Shown: in pieces, positions 1-8,533 of the stretch
How the letters are laid out: each line of letters opens with the position of its first letter
Position numbering within the stretch: position 1 is the stretch's first letter
Assembly (NCBI GenBank): GCA_005223375.1
Contig: RXOD01004927.1
Span: 1-17,101, forward strand
DNA length: 17,101 bases
Direction of reading: 5' to 3'
Source: Amoebophrya sp. AT5.2
Taxonomy: Eukaryota; Sar; Dinophyceae; Syndiniales; Amoebophryaceae
Made by a program: the position numbers and the translations under genes
The notes under the pieces: generated by a model
What the model was told of the DNA's origin: nothing
The model's input: only the letters and a program-made list of their open reading frames with translations
The model's database searches: none

Positions 1-23
1 GCCCACCGGCTCGGGTCTATTGA

Positions 24-296
24 ATGTATGGGTGTCGGATGACTAGTTTCCTTCCCCGTTCCTCGTGCTTCTTGAGGGCGGGGCTGCTCCGGCAGATGCC
101 AAAACTATGCCTTTCTATGTATCAGCAGTCTTTTCATATGCCTTTCTATGTATGGGTGCTCCTTCTCCGCGCCCCTCGTGCCCCCTCTCCGTGCTTGCGC
201 GGTTTCGGTAACTTGTGCTCCCCCTCTCTCCCCCAGCGCTTGTTTACGGTGGGGCTGCTCCGGCAGATGCCACTTCTATGGCTTGCGATGTATGGG
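24..296. repeat. Diverged direct-repeat units
   Basis: A 22-bp block beginning GGGGCTGCTCCGGCAGATGC occurs at 80-101 and again, identical, at 251-272. A 16-bp block ATGCCTTTCTATGTAT occurs at 107-122 and 138-153. The core ATGTATGGG occurs at 24, 148 and 288. The blocks keep a similar order (GGGGCTGCT block, then CTATG, then ATGTATGGG), with C- and T-rich spacers between. This suggests two or three decayed copies of a unit of roughly 120-170 bp, perhaps the edge of a satellite array that continues to the left of the window. No coding function is apparent. Confidence 0.55.
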
Positions 297-654
297 CCCT
301 TAATCGCAATAATTTCCTTGTGTTCTGCTCAAGACTCGTGCTGGTATTATTTTTCAGAAATGTGCATTGTGAGTCATGGACACTGGCACAGGCGAATTCT
401 CCCCGAATCCAGCTGCTCGACTTTGTTTCTACAGTAGGTACGTAGTAATGTGCGTTTTCTGTTTCGATGCTAGATGCTCCTGGAAGAACAGACGCGAGGC
501 CCTGTGGTCCCTTCTATATGCAGTAACTGGCTGCACGAAAAAACTCCGTTTAGGACGCGGCCGGCTATTTGTATTCGTTAGGGACAGAATAAAGCGCAAG
601 CAAGAAATCATTTTCCGTCCTTCGTACTACGTCCACGTCCACCTCTAAAAACAG
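297..654. other. No supported gene
   Basis: An open frame from the ATG at 376 runs to 648, but its translation is rich in Cys, Phe and Arg without recognisable structure. A consensus-like donor, AG|GTACGT, lies at 438, so a short exon ending near 437 is possible. The stretch ends with a good acceptor, AAAACAG, at 648-654, just before the next exon-like segment. I see nothing else. Confidence 0.4.
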
Positions 655-875
655 GCGTCGTCGCTGACTGCGAGAAAGTGACGAATGATATCGCGCTGGT
701 ATTCCCTGACGAGGGCGACGTGATACGCGAGGCTGCTGGGGTATTGTTGGAAGAGGTGAAGGTGGGGCACGAACAAGCTCAGGCGGATCTGGCGAAAACT
801 GATGCCGCAGCAGCTGAACTCACAACGGCGCTTGGCCCCACGACTATGTGCTGGTGCAAGGGGAGACGAAAATGA
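655..875 (+). CDS. Exon-like coding segment, helical/coiled-coil, unplaced
   Basis: After the acceptor AAAACAG (648-654) a frame opens and reads VVADCEKVTNDIALVFPDEG, followed by an Ala/Glu/Gln-rich helix containing EEVKVGHEQAQADLAK. Its G/C-rich third positions and regular amphipathic pattern look like real coding sequence. The frame closes at a TGA at 873-875. Near the end, another frame reads plausibly (HDYVLVQGETKMKM), so there may be a missed splice site or a frameshift close to 835-850. I could not find a phase-compatible donor linking it to the segments at 1104 or 1232. It could be an internal exon of the gene to its right or a pseudogene fragment. Function unknown. Confidence 0.35.
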
Positions 876-1103
876 AGATGCCATCCATCGAAACATAAAC
901 ATCTTACCCAACTAGAGCTACCTACGTCTGCGCGAGGAATCCGGGGAAGGTTCGAGCGCGTGTAGAAGTGCTAGTTCTTGCCTCCAGCCTAATTCTCTTG
1001 GGTTGTTCCTTCTTGTCCACACAATGCCTGCATTTTCGTTGCCCCGACATCACCTGGATTGGAGCCACTTCCTGAGCTAGCATCTTGGTGTAGTCGTTGT
1101 TAG

Positions 1104-1208
1104 GCGTTAGGTGCACGCACCATCGAAGAACAGCTAGTATCGCTGAGCACCGTCGCGGCCCGCCTCCTTCTTGAACGCAGCGACACTGACTTTTGTCAAA
1201 GCGAATAA
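1104..1208 (+). CDS. Short exon-like segment, amphipathic helix
   Basis: Following the acceptor-like GTTGTTAG (to 1103), the frame reads ALGARTIEEQLVSLSTVAAR and continues with LLLERSDTDF to a TAA at 1206-1208. This is a plausible amphipathic helix, but it is only 34 residues long and the neighbouring splice sites are unresolved. The opposite strand is also open here as part of a long frame (922-1770), so even the strand is uncertain. Possibly an exon of the same gene as 655-875. Confidence 0.22.
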   Translation, partial: ALGARTIEEQLVSLSTVAARLLLERSDTDFCQSE

Positions 1209-1231
1209 AGATGTTTTGACGAAAGTGAAAG

Positions 1232-1777
1232 ATGAATGGTTTTACGAATTTATTGATCTCTAACGGTAAGGGCAAGAAAGCGGCGGAGGAGACACAAGAC
1301 GTGCTGAACACGTTTTCGAACCTCTTCCAGCTCCTCCAACAGAGCATGCAGAAGGTCGGCGCATTTGAAGCAAATGCGAAGAAATCAAGTCGGCAAGCAG
1401 CTGCAGCTGGACGAGCAAAAAAAGCAGCTGAGGCTAAAGTATCCAAGGGAGCCACGGCGTCCGGAAGTGGCGCGCAAGCGGAGAGACCGCCTCCGTCGAA
1501 GGCTGACGCTGTCCGTCGAACAAGGCTGCATCCGATGTCATCGACAGTGCGGCCCCGCATTTTTGCAAGAAACAAGTCGAGCTCCCCGGGAAACCCTGAG
1601 ATGGTACTAGGTCCACCAAAACAGTTCGAGAGTGACGAGGGGATGATTCCGTCTTTTGCGTACGCCATCCGAAAGAACTTATACGAGAAGGCGCTGGCGC
1701 GAGAAAAAGGCCACGGCCACGCGGAGGAGGACGAGGGGGAGACGGACGCCGAGACGGACGACGAGGCCACGCACTAG
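1232..1777 (+). CDS. Hypothetical coiled-coil, Lys/Glu-rich protein (181 aa)
   Basis: The ATG at 1232 follows an in-frame TGA at 1226, so this is the earliest possible start unless an exon is spliced directly onto it. The protein starts MNGFTNLLISNGKGKKAAEE, continues through a helix (DVLNTFSNLFQLLQQSMQKV) and an Ala/Lys-rich coiled-coil-like segment, then a basic, Ser/Pro-rich linker, a more ordered stretch around FAYAIRKNLYEKALAREKGH, and ends in an acidic tail (EEDEGETDAETDDE). The stop is TAG at 1775-1777. Unusually, the same frame stays open and charged after that TAG to about 1989. The stop may therefore be real, an intron edge (CACTAG is a possible acceptor), a nonsense mutation or a read-through codon. 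No family recognised. Confidence 0.5.
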   Translation: MNGFTNLLISNGKGKKAAEETQDVLNTFSNLFQLLQQSMQKVGAFEANAKKSSRQAAAAGRAKKAAEAKVSKGATASGSGAQAERPPPSKADAVRRTRLHPMSSTVRPRIFARNKSSSPGNPEMVLGPPKQFESDEGMIPSFAYAIRKNLYEKALAREKGHGHAEEDEGETDAETDDEATH

Positions 1778-1876
1778 TTGGCCGTGGCCGTCCTAAGGGC
1801 ACGTGAAAAGGAACAGAAGAAAGGGGGCCAAGAGACCGGAACTGCGACCGAAAAAAAAGGGAAACTCGGCGGAAAA

Positions 1877-2815
1877 ATGCAGCAAAAAGAAAAAGAAGAT
1901 GCGGCTTCGGCAGGTGGAGTCAATGGGTTAGTGTCGCTGTCGGAAGTTTTTTCTCGAGACGGAGAGCGATTCCATGCTATCGAAGTGGTGTTGCATACAA
2001 GTAACGCTCGCGCCGACAGTGTTAAAGAGAGAACAAACGTGTTTTCCCAATCATTTCCCATTTTTATTTGGTGTTGTATCCTATGTCGGTTGGTGAATTA
2101 ACGAAGCAGGTACAAGCGATTCCGCCGCGGCTTCTTGGAGAATCATGGCGTGGCGAGCTGGGAATTGGGTTTCGAAGACATGGCCTGAAACACCAGACAG
2201 AAAGGCCGGCGTGAAAGCGCGGCGGCCGGGAGCTTTGTCCACCAGACCGAGAAAGGCGTGGGGCTGGCGCTGGAGAAAAGGTTGCAAGACGGTCGATGAA
2301 TGGCGATGGGAAGCAGTATCTTCGTGTACATGGGCAGGGATTTTGCCACAATGTGGGGCCTGGAAATTCTCCGGGAGCGGCTGATGAGGAACGAAGAATG
2401 CGTCGCCAGGAAGGAGCAGCCGTTTGTCCAGGTACCTCGCAATAGTCTCAGTGCTAGTGATAGAGTCATGCATTCGCTCATTACTCTCGCACTTTCTTAT
2501 GAATTCAGTTCGATACAGCTGTAGAAAAATTGCACTTAGCGCTGCGCCTTTACCTTCACCTCGGAAAGCATTCGAAAGAAGCAACAGCCAGTGTTTTCAG
2601 ACGAAGTAGTAGCATTGCAGGTGCTGCTTAAGAAGTTGAAAAAAATTTGAAAGCGTTGTGCTGATACACAACTAACCAATACTTGAGCGCCGTGGCCCGC
2701 AGAAACTGGCTCCAGCGAAGGCCGACGGCGTTGCGAATGCGGAAAGTTTGCGAATCCACGACCACAGATTTTGGCCCAGAACGACGGCAGAACACTTGAG
2801 GATGCTAGATTTTAA
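1877..2815 (+). CDS. Hypothetical multi-exon gene, about 191 aa (or continuation of the 1232 gene)
   Basis: Model by eye: exons 1877-1989, 2110-2149, 2201-2280, 2317-2444, 2519-2620 and 2703-2815, stop TAA at 2813. All junctions are GT...AG and phase-compatible, and the last intron has a CTAAC branch-point-like sequence. Readable stretches include FSRDGERFHAIEVV joining YKRFRRGFLENHG, then SAAAGSFVHQTEKGVGLALE, IFVYMGRDFATMWGLEILRE, EKLHLALRLYLHLGKHSKEA, and a C-terminal RRRCECGKFANPRPQ with a possible CxC metal site. Third positions are G/C-rich. The weak point is the middle: introns 2150-2200 (51 nt) and 2281-2316 (36 nt) are very small. If they are not introns, the same frame contains two in-frame TGA codons. 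The frame is also open upstream to the TAG at 1775, so this may be the C-terminal half of that gene. No family recognised. Confidence 0.42.
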
Positions 2816-4054
2816 ATGTTCGGCGATAACGATGTGCCCTGTGTTCGCGTCTCGCGCAACCTTGTCAGAATTTCTCCTCGCGTGCTCCTTCGTCTGTTTT
2901 CTTTCGTTCTTCTTTCAATCAACGAGCTCAATTAGCTAGGGATAGGCGTACTCGGAGCTGTTGGCCGTGCTGCTAGAGCCGGCCCAGTAAGTCGACGGCG
3001 ATCAGCAAGCGGCGGAAGAAGGACTTGAGCGCGGCCGAAGAAGAAGAATCGCCGACGGAACAAGAGGAGTGACGGAAGAGGAGTGGAGGCCGCTTTAGAT
3101 TTCAAGCCAAATGGCGCGCGCGGATTTGAAATTTTCGGCCGTTGGCCGTTGCGCTTTTTCGGAGCGGATGCCGACGAGCAAGGAGCTTGTTCCGCCGGTC
3201 AACAACAAGCGAGCGGGAACGCGCCGCCCCACCTTTTTAGTTAGTTTGAGTTAGTAGGTTAGTAAGATAAAGATGTCCTGCCGTGGTCGTTTCTACGGTT
3301 TTAGCTGGGTTCCTCTTGCTGGAGCTCAGCGATTTGCAGCAAGACCGCCGACAAGCTGCGCCCTGCACTTGCAGCAGGGGGCCCGAATGTTTCGGGTGTG
3401 TTTAAGTTTTTCCAACTCGCGACGAGTTCCGGATTCGTGCTGGGCGATGCATAGCGCTCGCACTTTAAGATGATGAGCAGGGAGAACCTTCCTGCCGATG
3501 GATCAGACATTTGGTCGATCGTAGTTCTATATTCGTTATTCACTAAATGCGCGCGCGTCCGATTTTACTGGAGCGCAGCGGGCATGCGGGTCGATCTCAG
3601 ATCCCGCGTCATTGTCGCGCGGCTTGCATACAATGCTGCAGCGACGGAAGCGTGAGAAACACGCGGTTGCACCTGCTGAGACAGATGCTACTTCTTGTAG
3701 AGCTCTTGCGATGTTTTTGAAAAGTTCGCGCTTGAGTCGAAAGATGATAAAGCAAAAAAGTTGACGAGTACGAGATGGCGGCGCGCTCCTCTTGGGACAC
3801 GCGAGACTGTGTGTTCGATATGTAGTTGAGGATACTTGTAGCGTCGTATATCTTCCAAAGTTGCTCCAAATTTGAATTCGTTGATCAGTGTGCATCTTTT
3901 TCGTTGCGTTAGTGTCTATGTTTTTGTAGCTACTACTGCCCTGGCGCACGGTTCTAGAAAAAATCCGACATGGCACAGCATGATTTCTGTATCAGTGTAT
4001 CTCGCGAGTAAGGTTTGTGCTATGTTCCTCCACTCATGCCTTTCAGATCAAAGT
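2816..4054. other. Mostly non-coding, with two weak exon-like fragments and a TTAG-rich patch
   Basis: Two fragments read like protein but cannot be placed. About 2977-3073 contains KSTAISKRRKKDLSAAEEEE and ends at a TGA. It overlaps a perfect GTAAGT at 2987, which argues against it. At 3305-3454, after the acceptor-like GGTTTTAG, the frame contains SKTADKLRPALAAGGPNVSG and ends at a TAG. 3237-3265 is a patch of TTAG-based short repeats directly before an ATG at 3273. From 3480 to 4030 I see no coding signal on either strand. Confidence 0.35.
4037..4046 (+). promoter_or_regulatory. Splice acceptor just upstream of the gene B start
   Basis: TGCCTTTCAG ends 8 nt before the ATG at 4055. It is the best pyrimidine-tract acceptor in the area. 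It could end a 5'-UTR intron or, if the organism is a dinoflagellate relative, receive a trans-spliced leader (known in dinoflagellates). Either reading is inference. Confidence 0.35.
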
Positions 4055-7000
4055 ATGAAGAGTTTTCGCACTAGCTTGGTAGTGTTTTTGTGGATGGTCC
4101 AGTGCAGCGAAGGGCTTAAAAAGGTTGAGCTACCCTCTTCTAATACTATAGAGTCTGAAAATGACTCAGCGGAACCCGCGTAGGAATGCCTCTCCAAATA
4201 GCTTTCTATGATGCGCGAGAGAAAACCGCGCAGCAAAACGCGCTGGGCAATCGTCATCATTCAATCCAATCAAAACATCTAGGGAGGAAATAGACTGATT
4301 ACTTGCCCATCTTGAGAGAAAAAAAGATGAGTTGGCGCAACACGTCCGCGACAGCTGGTCTTTCGAGCCAGTGGGTAGGAGTCCCTGCCAACGGAGGAGA
4401 TGTGCTCGAGCAGACGCTCCTGTTCGTCTTTCCCAACGAGGTGTACCAGTACTCGACGCCACCTCTTGCAGACCTCGGACAACAAGGCCGTGGGGTAGGA
4501 ACGCCGAACCCGGCAGAGGTTGAATTGCGGTCGGGAGCTGCCGCTGCGACCATTCAGATGCCAAATCGGCAAGTCGCGCGGAGGTGCTCAACTCAGCTAT
4601 ACGATCAGCTATACGACTTTCTCATTTCCTCGGCGTCATTTTTCTGTGTAGAATTTACCGCTGGTTTCGAGACGCTGCTTCTCGACCAGCGCGCGTTCTT
4701 GAGCTATGAGACCGACTTGTCACTCGCGCACTCAGATCCTCCGATATCTTTTCGTGAGCTACAAACTCGCGAAATGTTCATTGACATCTCTCCCGTCACA
4801 ACAGCCACTTGCAGCTTCCCTACAACATGCTGCTCAAGTCTGCGAAGCTGGCGTCGCAGGACATCGTGTCCATCGGTGAGTTGGAAACTGTCTGTGGTGG
4901 GCGTGCCGGACTGAGTCTCTGGATCAAGATCAACACCGGCTATCCGGAGGCGCAGGCGCTCGGAAACCCGCCGCGCAATGGGCGCACTTTGCTGCAAAGC
5001 ATCCTGCACTACACCGGCCGCGTGACTTCCTCCTGTCAAGTCACGATCGACGACGTATAGCCGCTTCTTCTTGTGACAATGTTAGCGAGAAGTGTGTGTG
5101 AAATCCGAGTAAGTATGCAGCTGGCAGAAGCGTTTGTGAAAGGAGTATGACGACGTGAAAATTTTCATTGCTGTAACTGGATTTTCATTGGCATGTGCGG
5201 ACTAATCAGGCGCGAAGGCTCATGGAGGTCTTGAAGGGGTTCTCCGAGCGAACCCGCTGGCTCTACTGGTTCTACCTCTGCATGGGGGGAGGTCTGGAGG
5301 CGACGTTGGTGCCGAAATGGCAGAAATATGTCAATGATCACCCGGCATGGGACTGGGGCACGAACGACGCCGCGTACCTGAACAAGGTGAGTCCGCAGCG
5401 CGGGGTGCAGGACAACGCGCTGGACTGGGGCGATGAGGACGTCTTCGCCGACGACTCGGTCAGCAACGTGGGCATGCCGCAGACGCTCTTCGGCAAGGGG
5501 CAAAAGGGGTGCGGGAAGTTCTTCCCTTATTCCATGAAGGGAAAGAATAAGGGCTACGTTTCCAGTTCTGTTTCCGTGGCTTCGTCGGGCGTCTCGCGCA
5601 TGACATCGCAGCATCCAACTTCCTCGAGCAGCAGCAAGGGGGGCGGGACTGGGAAGGCTGGCGGAAAACACAGCGCCAAGCCCTTCGGCGTGCCGGCGTC
5701 TGTCATTTCTGGTCTGAACCACAACAAGGCGTCGTTGATGGGGAAGAAGGGACTGATGATGGGGAAGAAAGGTTCGTGCTTTTTTTTCGGAGGACCATTT
5801 TAAAGTGGAGTTACAGATGATCGCATGTGAATGTAACGGCACTTTCGTGATCGATCGGTTGGAGACTGCGTGATGCACTCGCCAAAATTTAACCGCTTCT
5901 GTCATTCAGGTAAGATGAAGGGTCTCGGCATGCAGAAGGGCAAGGGAAAGCACCCGCCCGTCAGCGTGAATATCCGCGACTACTCCACCAACAACCACAC
6001 GTGGTATGGCCAAAACGGCGAGCAGAACAACCACTACCCCACGCACAACACGGGGAAGGGAGGCTACGAACAGCAAGGTGTCGATTTGTGTGGAGGCTTC
6101 CGTCATTTTGCTTTGAGAAAAATATAAACTTGTTGTTATGTCGCGGCGTCGTGGTCGTGTTCTACGTATCATTCTCCGCACAGGTTTTTACTCACCCGGC
6201 CAGGACAGTGGCTTCACGAACCCGTTTCTCTCGTCGGGGCCCACCCGCGGACGCGCCGACAGCGACGGCGGCATGTCGGTCGAGGACTGGGGAATGCACC
6301 ACACGGAGAGCGGCGGATCCGCCGACTCGGACGGCCTGTACGACTCCCCCGCGAACAAGCGCTCGCGCCGCTCCCAGCAACCGGTCCTCAACGTCAATGG
6401 ACAAGTCATGTACGTCAATAACCCCTTCTTCCCGACCTTGAGCACGGAGCCGGGCCTGCAGAAGAAGTTCACGACGCCGACGCGCGGGCACAAGAAGGCC
6501 CCCTCGAAGGACAAGAACAAGGTGAAGAAGTCGATGGACAAGGACTATTCGCAGTATTGGGGCTCCGGAACCGCCTCGCACTCCGTGTCCGGCATGCCGG
6601 CTGCGTACCCGAAGTTCGGCGTCCCCGGCGGTTCGTCTTACACCGCGTCCGGCCACGTCTCGTCGATGAAGCCGCCCGCAGGTCCCCCTGCGAAGAAAGC
6701 GTCCGGCACGAAGTCTACGTGCACCCCGGGGGCATCGAAGAATACGTGGGTCGACCCTGAGTTCATGGAGGTCGACAACGCCGACGGCGGCGCGCCTTCG
6801 TCGTCGAGCTCCGCTATGAACGCCTCTGCGATTCTGATGGGCGAGTTCCGCGGCGGCGATGCGCCCAGCAGTTCTTCAAACGAGTCTTCAGTCGACGCTT
6901 CCTCGCCCTCTTCTTCGGCCGATGATCAGTGGGTGGACTGGACCGACGCGGAGTGGGAGGAGTACGAGGAGGAGTGCCGGGCCTGGAACTGTGGGGACTT

Positions 7001-7184
7001 TGAGGAGAGCTTGGATAACGAGGACGACAGCGCGTTCGACGCCGGGTACTACGAGGACGACGGCTTCCTGGCCGACTCTCCCGACGAGGCAGGAGAGGAG
7101 GTCGGCGAGGAGGAGTTGGAGGAGGTGTACGACGGCCTCGGGGCCCGTCTGGGAGGCAACCCTGATCAGTTCATTCCTCGCTAG
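4055..7184 (+). CDS. Gene B: predicted secreted Gly-Lys-rich protein with acidic C-terminus (about 772 aa, six exons)
   Basis: Exons by eye: 4055-4123, 4294-4572, 4815-5054, 5210-5771, 5910-6077, 6184-7184; stop TAG. All introns are GT...AG and keep frame. The last two (phase 1, G|GT...AG|GT) are the surest, the first is the least sure. The N-terminus MKSFRTSLVVFLWMVQCSEG looks like a signal peptide. Residues about 117-215 form a compact-looking region with TIDDARRLMEVLKGF and an aromatic patch, RWLYWFYL. From about 300 the chain is low-complexity: poly-Ser, then Gly/Lys/Met repeats (GKKGLMMGKKGKMKG, KGKGKH), then Ser/Gly/Pro-rich. The last 85 or so residues are strongly acidic with Trp (WVDWTDAEWEEYEEE). 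Such composition suits a scaffold or surface protein, but I recognise no family. If the first exon is wrong, translation could start at the ATG at 4327. If the 5055 donor is wrong, two genes are present, the first ending at 5060. Confidence 0.6.
4124..4293 (+). other. Gene B intron 1 (tentative)
   Basis: Donor AAG|GTTGAG, acceptor GGAAATAG|ACT, phase 0 on both sides, 170 nt. It links the signal-peptide exon to the frame that contains the ATG at 4327. The acceptor lacks a pyrimidine tract, so confidence is low. Confidence 0.35.
4573..4814 (+). other. Gene B intron 2 with a 12-bp tandem duplication
   Basis: Donor CGGCAA|GTCGCG, acceptor CACTTGCAG|CTTCCC, phase 0, 242 nt. The intron contains TCAGCTATACGA twice in tandem (4593-4604, 4605-4616). 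An alternative donor in the same phase is GCAGAG|GTTGAA at 4519, which would drop 18 residues. Confidence 0.5.
5055..5209 (+). other. Gene B intron 3, with the upstream frame's stop codon inside the donor
   Basis: Donor GACGAC|GTATAG, acceptor CTAATCAG|GCGCG, phase 0, 155 nt. The TAG that ends the upstream frame (5058-5060) is bases 4-6 of the intron. Splicing gives TIDD joined to ARRLMEVLKGF, a continuous helix-like sequence. A competing donor, CAA|GTCACG at 5040, is in the same phase. ATTTTCATTG is repeated at 5161 and 5181. Confidence 0.5.
5772..5909 (+). other. Gene B intron 4
   Basis: Donor AAAG|GTTCGT, acceptor CATTCAG|GTAAG, phase 1, 138 nt, with an in-frame TAA. It joins GLMMGKKG to KMKGLGMQKGKGK, so the Gly-Lys-rich segment is continuous across the junction, which supports the splice. 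Confidence 0.7.
6078..6183 (+). other. Gene B intron 5
   Basis: Donor CAAG|GTGTCG, acceptor CGCACAG|GTTTT, phase 1, 106 nt, with an in-frame TAA near 6125. It joins GGYEQQG to FYSPGQDSGF. Confidence 0.7.
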
Positions 7185-8533
7185 TCGTCAGCGGTGGCGC
7201 TAGCTGATGTGATGGCAGTACACGGAACTTCAGATCGATTGTGCAGTAAGCTAGTGTAAAGGTTCGGAGGGGTGACTTACCCGCGCTTTTGCTGACGTGG
7301 GCCTGTGGTGTAATCCATGCCTTTGTTTGCTTGCTTGCACTCGAGCAGAAATAGAATTGATTTGTCTTTTCTTAGTGCAAGGTCCGTTCTGCCACTCGTG
7401 ATGGGGGGCGAGGCAGCTATATACTTCTAGAATTTCGCGGCACCGCATAGCTTCTTCGTACTCCCAACAAGCGTCTGCGAGAAGTAGCTCACGCTACCGC
7501 GCTCGATTTATACGGAACGCAGGCGCTTTAGAATTCCATACTTTTTTGCCCGGCCAGAGGAGTGGCTGGGTCGCAGGAGCCTTCCCGTTTTGGGGGCGCA
7601 GGTTTAGGGACGACTGAAAGGCAGAGCCGCTTCGTCTATCAACCTGTGCCCCAATCTCCGCCTACCTGGAGGACGACGCACACGACAATCAATTTTTTTT
7701 GTGGAGTAGGTCTCTCAGAAACTGTATCTGAACAGGAGATACGCGGATCGATTCATATTTAGAATCCAACGCCAGAGGCACTTCCCAGAGGGTCGTGCGA
7801 TGATACAGAGTTTTTTGGATTACATTGACCTACGTGATCATCGCAATATCGTGTGATGCCAACCCTGCTGGTTATTTGGTAACCCATGTGAAGTGCGGTT
7901 TTTAAAAAGTGTATAATTGATTCCACTTCTTGAGCAGACGTTGCAGGACTGTGATGGGTGTGCCAGTGCCACCCCGAGCTGCCGACGCGATGGCCCACAT
8001 GAAAGAAAAAAAACTGCGCTCGCGATGAAGTTTTCGCACAATGAAAGACCGTGTTCGCCGAGCCAGAGAAGCAGCAATAAAAGTCCAGGCCACAAGCTTC
8101 GAGCAACAGTCTGCGCAAGGAATACTTCGTGCAAAGGCCATCTGTCACGTGTTTTTCATATGGTCTTCTGCTCTTTCCCGGTTTTGATGTGTAGAAGGTG
8201 CCGCTTCGATCTGGAAGTCCGACATGCGTTCGTCGAAGTTTTCGTGAGAGTGCTTCAAATTGGCGAACAGATTCAGCGTCGGAGCGCGTCCATGGATGCC
8301 TTTTCACAGCAAAGATGCCTGAGAGAGACCGCGGCCGAAGCTCGCGGAGGAGTTTGGTCGCTTCTCTTTCGAAATATCTAGCGCGGCACTTATCAAACGA
8401 ACGACCCTACCAATGTTCATGGAATGCATGCAAACGATAGAAGCAAGGACTTCGCAAGAGTGCTTGGCGAAGAAAACACAGTATCCCTGTGTAGGTTGTG
8501 CATCTTTCGTGGTAACTACGACTAATTCATTTA
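7185..8533. other. Intergenic region without a convincing gene
   Basis: About 1.35 kb between genes B and C. Several frames are open on both strands between 7840 and 8440, but they overlap each other and none has coding-like composition throughout. The most curious is a plus-strand frame ending at 8440 whose tail reads HLSNERPYQCSWNACKR, which resembles the start of a C2H2 zinc finger (linker plus CxxxxC-like spacing) but stops before the histidines. On the minus strand, about 7838-8134 has a leucine-rich hydrophobic run (LLLLLLWLG). I call neither a gene. Confidence 0.4.

Noticed and set aside
922..1770. A 282-codon open frame on the minus strand
   Set aside because: The plus strand at 1232-1777 has a more natural protein (coiled coil, acidic tail). 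The minus product starts with Ser/Val low complexity typical of an antisense reading of Glu/Asp codons. I am less sure about the part at 922-1230.
2081..2584. A 167-codon open frame on the minus strand
   Set aside because: It runs without a break through segments that look intronic on the plus strand, and its product is His/Pro-rich. Its triplets align with the plus-strand coding triplets, so openness is expected as a shadow. It remains the main alternative if the plus-strand model fails.
1229..2815. Wholesale reassignment of stop codons as sense codons
   Set aside because: Gene C reads 2033 codons and gene B 772 codons without any in-frame stop when spliced, and both end at TAG. Local tiny introns or decay explain the in-frame stops here with fewer assumptions.
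3101..3114. TTCAAGCCAAATGG, resembling the reverse complement of part of the dinoflagellate spliced leader
   Set aside because: It has a substitution and a missing A relative to the conserved leader and no donor in the right place, so it is not evidence for a spliced-leader gene.
5165..5905. A 246-codon minus-strand frame opposite gene B exon 4
   Set aside because: Shadow of G/C3-rich coding sequence; it crosses both exon and intron of the better-supported plus-strand gene.
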